The notes under the pieces: generated by a model
Database searches by the model: none
Told to the model about the DNA's origin: nothing
The model's input: the letters and a program-made list of their open reading frames with translations, nothing else
Position numbers and translations under genes: made by a program
Part shown: one piece after another, positions 63,673 through 64,000 of the stretch
Layout of the letters: every line of letters starts with the position of its first letter
How positions within the stretch are numbered: the stretch's first letter is position 1
Assembly: GCA_033398695.1 (NCBI GenBank)
Contig: CM065802.1
Span: forward strand, 143,950,096-144,014,095
Origin: Orobanche coerulescens
Lineage: Eukaryota; Streptophyta; Magnoliopsida; Lamiales; Orobanchaceae
Length of the DNA stretch: 64,000 nucleotides
Direction: 5' to 3'

Positions 63673-64000
63673 AACCTCTATGTGAATACGCTTGAAGAAT
63701 TATGAATCATAAACGGGGTTTCGGGATTTTCTTCTTGTGAATTGAGTATTGGTTATTGATTATCGTATTCTTTACGAATTGTTTAGGGCCTGAAGTGCAT
63801 TCTTGGACCTACCGAGCTTGAATATCATTTCCTTTCGATTTCCAATGTGTCAAAGGCAAGTATATATATTTATGATTGTATTTTCTTGACGTTGAAAGTA
63901 CATTTTATGTGATGTGTATGATTTTATGTTCACTTCGGGATCGGCCGACGGGTCCTCTGAGGTGTCGTTGCTTCTGGTGCGATCTATTGAATATTTTTGG
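63673..64000 (+). repeat. LTR-J, second part
   Basis: Continues the sequence broken at 59493. GTGTCAAAG|GCAAGTATAT near 63846-63862 is a GC-type donor as in GYP3. GGGATCGGCCGACGGGTCC near 63938 matches the TCCGACGGG motif of GYP1 and GYP3, so this is a related Tekay-like LTR. It runs off the window end. Confidence 0.65.

Noticed and set aside
1..64000. Host protein-coding gene or integrated pararetrovirus
   Set aside because: Every coherent coding region belongs to gypsy or copia elements or their accessory ORFs; no caulimovirus movement or coat protein motifs were recognised.

Overview
The window is plant nuclear DNA made almost entirely of nested LTR retrotransposons. I find no host gene, tRNA, rRNA or CRISPR array. 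The plant origin is inferred from chromodomain-bearing Ty3/gypsy elements with 1.4-2.7 kb LTRs and initiator-Met primer sites, Sirevirus-type Ty1/copia elements, a Tat-lineage element with an antisense extra gene, and TATA/intron signals of plant type. A seed plant, probably a eudicot, is likely; the species cannot be named. Element names (COP, GYP, TAT, SOLO, TRG) are local labels.

Left block, 1-33875. An old copia element on the minus strand (COP1) survives as three pieces: 1-750, 20186-21169 and 33442-33875. It was split by GYP1 (751-20185, plus strand, target duplication GGGAC) and by the Sirevirus-like COP2 (21170-33441, minus strand, duplication GTATC). GYP1 was in turn split inside its 5' LTR by GYP2 (2840-12625, plus strand, duplication TAGAG). 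LTR divergence judged by eye (GYP2 about 1-2%, GYP1 and COP2 about 4-5%) agrees with this nesting order.

Middle block, 33876-47675. GYP3 (plus strand) keeps its 5' LTR and most of gag, then stops abruptly near 36700. There it abuts the 3' half of a Tat-lineage element, TAT1: an antisense accessory ORF, a polypurine tract and the 3' LTR ending at 39843. TAT1 in turn abuts a truncated LTR of a minus-strand copia element, COP3 (39844-47675).

Right block, 47676-64000. COP3 sits in the pol gene of GYP4 (minus strand, 47676-55760). GYP4 gag is also interrupted by a solo LTR, SOLO1 (50362-53040, duplication GGCGC). GYP4 abuts a heavily mutated plus-strand gypsy pol, GYP5 (55761 to about 58990). The last block is part of another LTR (LTR-J) split by TRG1 (59494-63667, duplication TTTCC), a gag-only copia-type element with two complete LTRs.

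All gag-pol genes are broken by stops, frameshifts or deletions, so no autonomous copy is present. The most striking shared feature is regulatory. LTRs of at least seven different elements, from gypsy-Tekay, gypsy-Tat and copia lineages, carry arrays of short CpG-containing palindromes directly upstream of the TATA box. Families include TACGGCCGTA, TTAGCGTGCGCTAA, TAACGTACGTTA and GCGATCGC. Several LTRs also look able to splice: a GC-AG or GT-AG intron ends just after a CCCC-loop-GGGG hairpin, and a second short intron ends at the gag start codon.
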